Of a DNA stretch of 64,000 nucleotides, positions 60,014 to 64,000 are shown piece by piece. Position 1 is the first letter of the stretch. Each line of letters opens with the position of its first letter. The notes beneath the pieces were generated by a model. It was given only the letters and a program-made list of their open reading frames with translations. It did no database searches and had not been told where the DNA came from. The stretch lies in contig JAULBX010009880.1 of assembly GCA_032358255.1 (NCBI GenBank), positions 44,655 to 108,654 on the forward strand, given 5' to 3'. Made by a program: the position numbers and the translations under genes. Source of the DNA: Heterotrichella gracilis. Its lineage: Eukaryota; Sar; Xanthophyceae; Tribonematales; Xanthonemataceae.

Positions 60014-62464
60014 ATGAGGTTATTAGTTACTTTCTTTTGTCTTTTATTTCCGTTTTTCGCTTTTTCTCAATCAAATGCTTTGATCAACTATCAAGCAGTA
60101 GCAAGAGATGCGGCTGGAAATCCCATTCCAAATCAAAGTATCGCAGTGAAATTTGAAGTATTAAAAGGCGCTACTGTAGTATATACAGATGATCAGTCAA
60201 GCGCCGGAATAAAAACGAATAATTTCGGTTTGTTTACCACTCAAATTGGAAAAGCACCCGGATTGGGACAAGTTGATTGGCAAAACGGACCATATGATTT
60301 GCAAATATCGATGGATGCTAGCGGCGGAACCAATTTGGTGATTATTGGCAAACAGCAAATAGTGAGTGTGCCAATAGCTATGCATGTTCCATCCTCTTTG
60401 AACAGTAATGTATTAACCATTGGTGCAAAATCACACACCCTCGATGCGGGAGCTACCATTACACAAGGAACAGGAACCAATGTGATTATTACTGGCGGCC
60501 CGAATTATACCATTTCTTCTGTTTTACCAAGCTTGATCTTAAGTCCAAATAACGCCAGTATAGGTATAGTTGGAAGTAATACCATTGCTTTGCCTGCTCA
60601 AACTACGCCAACACTTTTTCCATCAGGTATAGCTTCTGTAACAAATGGTGCTTATGCCTATACAGTCGGAGTTCCGGCACCGGTTTACGATCCAACTACA
60701 GCTGTTTTATCTTTTGGCTCAAACACTACTGTGGTAACACCAAAGCTTAATTTATTGAATAATTCCATTATTTATTCCGGTCCTCCATCTAACTCCATAG
60801 CCTTACCGGCAGGCGTTACGGTGGTTTCAAATTCACCAAGTCTGAGTGTGAGCGGCGGACCAAATTACAGTCTATCTGTAACACAACCAAGTTTGGCTTT
60901 ATCCTCAAATAATTTAAGTCTGAGTATCATCGGTTCCAATTCGGTGGCTTTACCGGCAGCAGTAACGGTTTCAGCCCCCGTTGCTAACAATCTGGTAACC
61001 GTTAGTGGCGGTCCAACTAATTATGCGGTATCCGTTCCTTTTCCGTCCTATAATGGCACGGTGCTTACCTTAGGGGCTTCCAGTACAAGCATTTCACCCT
61101 CCCTTTCATTAATTGGAAATACTTTAACGTCCGGCGCGGCTTCAAACTCTGTGAATCTGGGATCTACAGGTGTATGGAGACAAGCAACAGGTTCGGTCAC
61201 TTTAGCAACTGTATCCGATAATGTAGGAATTAATTCACCGGGATTACCCACTTCAAAATTGGAAGTTTGGAATAATACAGCCACGCTGCCTGTTGCAAAG
61301 ATCGTGAATCAGAATGCGGCGAATACTAGCGGTGCATTAGATGTAGCCAGTAATGGCGCTTTGGGTTTACAAGTTAGTAACACTAACGCAACCGGAATTG
61401 CCGCAGCATTTAGTTCAACCGTTGGTTCCGCTATTTCAGCGGTGAACAGCAGTAGTGTGAATGCAACTATTTTAGCAAACAATACCGATCCGGCAGCTGC
61501 TTCAGTAGGAGCTTACATTGGAGGAGGTTTAATTGCACAAGGTAAATCCTTGTCCACAGCCTTTGCTTTTAGCGCCAGAAATTTTGCCAGTTCTAATTTA
61601 TTCGTAGTAAGAAATGACGGCAATGTAGGTATAGGGACTTCTTCTCCCACCGGCTTGCTTGGCATCGATGTACAGTTGCAAAATAAACCAGGGATTGAGA
61701 TCCTTAATGCGAGAGATGTTGTTGGAGGCGCACTTCCCATTAACTTAGTGATGTCAACTGCCGGTCAATCATTTGGAGCGAATACTCAAGGAAGATTTTT
61801 AAGAGTGGCAAATTCTACTTCCGTGACTGCCAGTTATGATTTTGGGATCGATGGCGCACAGTCTTTATTCATCACGCCTATTAACACCTATAGTCCTGCG
61901 GCTTTTGTAATGACTACAGGAAATAATATTGGCATAGGCGTTACAACTCCAACTGCTAAATTAGAAGTGGCAGGAACTGTAAAAATTATGGATGGAACGC
62001 AAGGAAACGGTAAAATTTTAACTTCAGATGCTTCTGGTTCTGCAAGTTGGAAGAATTCTCCGGCAGCTATTTCCTTTGGAGGATTAAATAACTCGTCGGT
62101 AAATGTAGGAACAACACCAACGCCATTAGGCACTGGCACTATGAATTTTACTAAACAATATGCTTCAACTGAAGTTGAAATAATGTTATATGCAAATGCG
62201 TATACTGGATCATTTGCAGGTGGGGCAACAACAATTTATTTTGAGATCTATGTAGACGGAAGTCCGGGAACAGCGACAAGCAAACATTATTTTTTTAGCA
62301 CAAATCAGTTTGGTTACGTTTCTCTTAAATCTTATTTTTCTGGATTATCAGTCGGCACTCATTCAGTGACAATCATTGCCTCTACAGACGCAGGTACCTC
62401 CTCTGGCGCATTGCTTGATTCAGGAGGATATGGAGGAAAAGTGTTGGTTAAAGAAACTTTTTAG
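60014..62464 (+). CDS. Large repetitive secreted protein with fibre-like C-terminus
   Basis: 816 residues. The signal peptide (about 1-19) is followed by a conserved N-terminal block (about 22-110, ALINYQAVARDAAGNPIPNQ). A repetitive region of 70-residue units then carries the recurring SNSVALPA, NYSLSVTQPSL and GPNYTISS motifs. Later comes a fibre-like part with IGIGVTTPTAKLEVAGTVKI and SDASGSASWK, as in tail-fibre-like proteins. No T9SS sorting motif is visible at the C-terminus (GGYGGKVLVKETF). It is followed by a paralogue. Likely a surface filament or adhesin-like protein. Confidence 0.6.
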   Translation: MRLLVTFFCLLFPFFAFSQSNALINYQAVARDAAGNPIPNQSIAVKFEVLKGATVVYTDDQSSAGIKTNNFGLFTTQIGKAPGLGQVDWQNGPYDLQISMDASGGTNLVIIGKQQIVSVPIAMHVPSSLNSNVLTIGAKSHTLDAGATITQGTGTNVIITGGPNYTISSVLPSLILSPNNASIGIVGSNTIALPAQTTPTLFPSGIASVTNGAYAYTVGVPAPVYDPTTAVLSFGSNTTVVTPKLNLLNNSIIYSGPPSNSIALPAGVTVVSNSPSLSVSGGPNYSLSVTQPSLALSSNNLSLSIIGSNSVALPAAVTVSAPVANNLVTVSGGPTNYAVSVPFPSYNGTVLTLGASSTSISPSLSLIGNTLTSGAASNSVNLGSTGVWRQATGSVTLATVSDNVGINSPGLPTSKLEVWNNTATLPVAKIVNQNAANTSGALDVASNGALGLQVSNTNATGIAAAFSSTVGSAISAVNSSSVNATILANNTDPAAASVGAYIGGGLIAQGKSLSTAFAFSARNFASSNLFVVRNDGNVGIGTSSPTGLLGIDVQLQNKPGIEILNARDVVGGALPINLVMSTAGQSFGANTQGRFLRVANSTSVTASYDFGIDGAQSLFITPINTYSPAAFVMTTGNNIGIGVTTPTAKLEVAGTVKIMDGTQGNGKILTSDASGSASWKNSPAAISFGGLNNSSVNVGTTPTPLGTGTMNFTKQYASTEVEIMLYANAYTGSFAGGATTIYFEIYVDGSPGTATSKHYFFSTNQFGYVSLKSYFSGLSVGTHSVTIIASTDAGTSSGALLDSGGYGGKVLVKETF

Positions 62465-62528
62465 ATAAGATAAATTTTAGAGAAATCAAGATATAACAAT
62501 AGCATTTGGTCAAATAAAAATTAATCAC

Positions 62529-64000
62529 ATGAGAAAAATATTACTTATCGCGCTTCAACTGCTTGCTTTTGGCTTGTTTGCGCAGTCGCCGCAGTTGATC
62601 AATTATCAAGGGGTTGCCAGAGATGGGAATGGCGTGGTGTTGAAAAACAAGAATATTGGTATCAGGTTTGAATTCCGACAAGGAGGGGTATCTTCTCCAA
62701 CTGTGTTTGTTGAAGAACAAAACCTGACAACCAATAATTTAGGTTTGTTTTCAACCCAGATTGGTAAAATTAATTCAACTGGACTGGCTCTGATTAATTG
62801 GGATGCCGGTGCTTTATTTTTGCAAATTGGAATTGATACTGTAGGAGGAACCAACTATATTGATTTAGGAAACCCACAGCAATTGGTGAGTGTACCTTAT
62901 GCCATGCAGGCACAAAACGTTCCGGCTTCATATGCCGGAAATGTGTTAACCGTTGGTAAACAAAGTTTTACATTAAGTTCTTCTACAGCAACCATTGACA
63001 TTCAATCTGGAACTAACGTCTCTGTGAATGGCGCATATCCGAATTACACGGTATCATCGACCCCCACTTTAAATCTTACTGCACCAAATACGTTGAGTAT
63101 AAGTGGTGGTAATACCGTGGATATCACTCAAACCGTTAATATTAGTGGAAACGTATTGAGCGTTGGTCCATTATCGAATAGCGTCACACTTCCTACCGCA
63201 ACGGTCACAGCCTTAAGCGGAACAGGAACCGGAATTAGTTCGGTAACAACTTCGGCGAATAGTTTTACGGTGAATACCCCGGCGCCGACCTTTACACAAA
63301 CAGGACCTGTTACTATAACAGGTTCTTATCCAAATTACACTGTTAATTCACCTTCGGCAAATCCTCAGTCTACCTTAACCGCAAGTGGAATTGGAACAGT
63401 AACGAGTGCAGGAACGAATAGTTTTGATATCAATGTTCCGGCGGCAGGCTTAACAAGTTCAGGAATTGGAACCATTACATCAACGGGAACAAACAGTTAT
63501 AACATCAATATTCCTCAGACAAATTTGGTTCCTGCGGGATCAACTACCATTACAGGAGCTTTTCCAAACTATACTATCAATACTCCAGCAGCTGTTGCAA
63601 GTCCTCAGTCTACCTTAACCTCAAGCGGTATAGGTACTGTTACGAGTGCAGGAACAAATAGTTTTAATATTAATGTTCCTGCGGCAGGCTTAACAAGTTC
63701 AGGAATTGGAACCATTACATCAACGGGAACAAACAGTTATAACATCAACATTCCTCAGACAAATTTAGTTCCAGCGGGATCAACGACCATTACCGGTACA
63801 TTTCCAAATTACACAATCAATACTCCGGCACCTGCTGCAAGTCCACAATCTACTTTAACTTCCAGTGGAATTGGAACTGTAACCAGTGTTGGTACAAACA
63901 GTTTTGACATCAACATTCCTCAAACAAATTTAGTTCCAGCGGGATCAACGACCATTACCGGTACATTTCCAAATTACACAATCAATACTCCGGCACCTGC
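62529..64000 (+). CDS. Paralogous repetitive secreted protein (truncated by window end)
   Basis: Open frame from ATG 62529 to the window end, read directly. It begins MRKILLIALQLLAFGLFAQS (signal peptide) and LINYQGVARDGNGVVLKNKN, closely related to the gene at 60014 (same INYQ-VARD block, NLGLFSTQIG, VSVPYAM). Then come short NYTV/PNYTVSS-type units and, from about 63,360, 80-residue repeats with SGIGTVTSAGTNSFDINVP. The gene continues beyond the window. Confidence 0.75.
   Translation, partial: MRKILLIALQLLAFGLFAQSPQLINYQGVARDGNGVVLKNKNIGIRFEFRQGGVSSPTVFVEEQNLTTNNLGLFSTQIGKINSTGLALINWDAGALFLQIGIDTVGGTNYIDLGNPQQLVSVPYAMQAQNVPASYAGNVLTVGKQSFTLSSSTATIDIQSGTNVSVNGAYPNYTVSSTPTLNLTAPNTLSISGGNTVDITQTVNISGNVLSVGPLSNSVTLPTATVTALSGTGTGISSVTTSANSFTVNTPAPTFTQTGPVTITGSYPNYTVNSPSANPQSTLTASGIGTVTSAGTNSFDINVPAAGLTSSGIGTITSTGTNSYNINIPQTNLVPAGSTTITGAFPNYTINTPAAVASPQSTLTSSGIGTVTSAGTNSFNINVPAAGLTSSGIGTITSTGTNSYNINIPQTNLVPAGSTTITGTFPNYTINTPAPAASPQSTLTSSGIGTVTSVGTNSFDINIPQTNLVPAGSTTITGTFPNYTINTPAP
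63363..64000. repeat. 240-bp tandem DNA repeats within a coding region
   Basis: CCTCAGTCTACCTTAACC recurs at 63363 and 63603, and a diverged copy (CCACAATCTACTTTAACT) at 63843, so copies are exactly 240 bases (80 codons) apart. The third copy is shorter within the window, lacking one internal sub-unit. Each full unit has two halves that resemble each other (GGAATTGGAACAGTAACGAG and GGAATTGGAACCATTACATC). Confidence 0.85.

Overview
The window looks like a chromosome segment of a Bacteroidota (Flavobacteriia/Sphingobacteriia-like) bacterium. The DNA is AT-rich. Many secreted proteins end in a type IX secretion (T9SS) type-A sorting domain (YPNP ... GxYxL ... K motif). Several genes are preceded by the Bacteroidota promoter form TTG-N19-TAnnTTTG, and atpD-atpC stand apart from the other ATP synthase genes. 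No rRNA and no complete tRNA was found.

Region 1 (1-13,470, all on the minus strand) is a compact block of about 23 small genes with a viral character. Reading leftward: small DNA-binding proteins, a LEA-like membrane protein, a transglutaminase-like protein with a C-terminal membrane anchor, several beta-rich candidate virion proteins, annexin-like helical proteins, and a lysis-type set (amidase, YkuD-like protein, 2-TM holin-like proteins, spanin-like protein). A phage-type structural protein follows, then a RadC-N6-methyltransferase fusion that runs off the left edge. No terminase, portal, tape measure or tail gene is visible, while many products carry one membrane helix. I infer a provirus or integrated element, possibly of a tailless, membrane-containing type; this is unproven. 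A nearly identical 30-bp promoter-like element precedes two early genes.

Region 2 (13,470-15,171) is a transition zone with hairpins, a small ORF, a candidate small RNA and one unknown gene. Region 3 (15,242-27,072) is a run of seven T9SS cargo genes, including a subtilisin-like protease, beta-propeller proteins and a protein made of two sorting-domain-like modules.

Region 4 (27,100-34,400) resembles a defence or accessory island. It has an HTH regulator next to duplicated palindromes, a 112-bp nested inverted repeat, a HEPN-type protein, a nuclease-ImmA/IrrE fusion with a membrane partner, a DUF2971-like protein, and a tightly coupled three-gene module (STAS-GHKL ATPase, small STAS-like protein, 2-TM protein) with its own good promoter. 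It ends at a tRNA 3'-fragment plus terminator, a likely attachment-site scar, followed by ~163-bp tandem repeats.

Region 5 (35,119-64,000) is mostly core genome: prohibitin-like protein, cysteine-desulfurase-like protein lacking the usual catalytic Cys, EamA transporter, glycosyltransferase 9, a large subtilase with Ig-like repeats, Ppx/GppA, an NtrC-type regulator without HTH, a PorE-like TPR-propeller protein, LRR protein, RibF, AtpD/AtpC, a T9SS protein, a PhoR-like kinase, RecG, a monooxygenase-fold protein, and two paralogous repeat-rich secreted proteins at the right edge, the last of them cut off.
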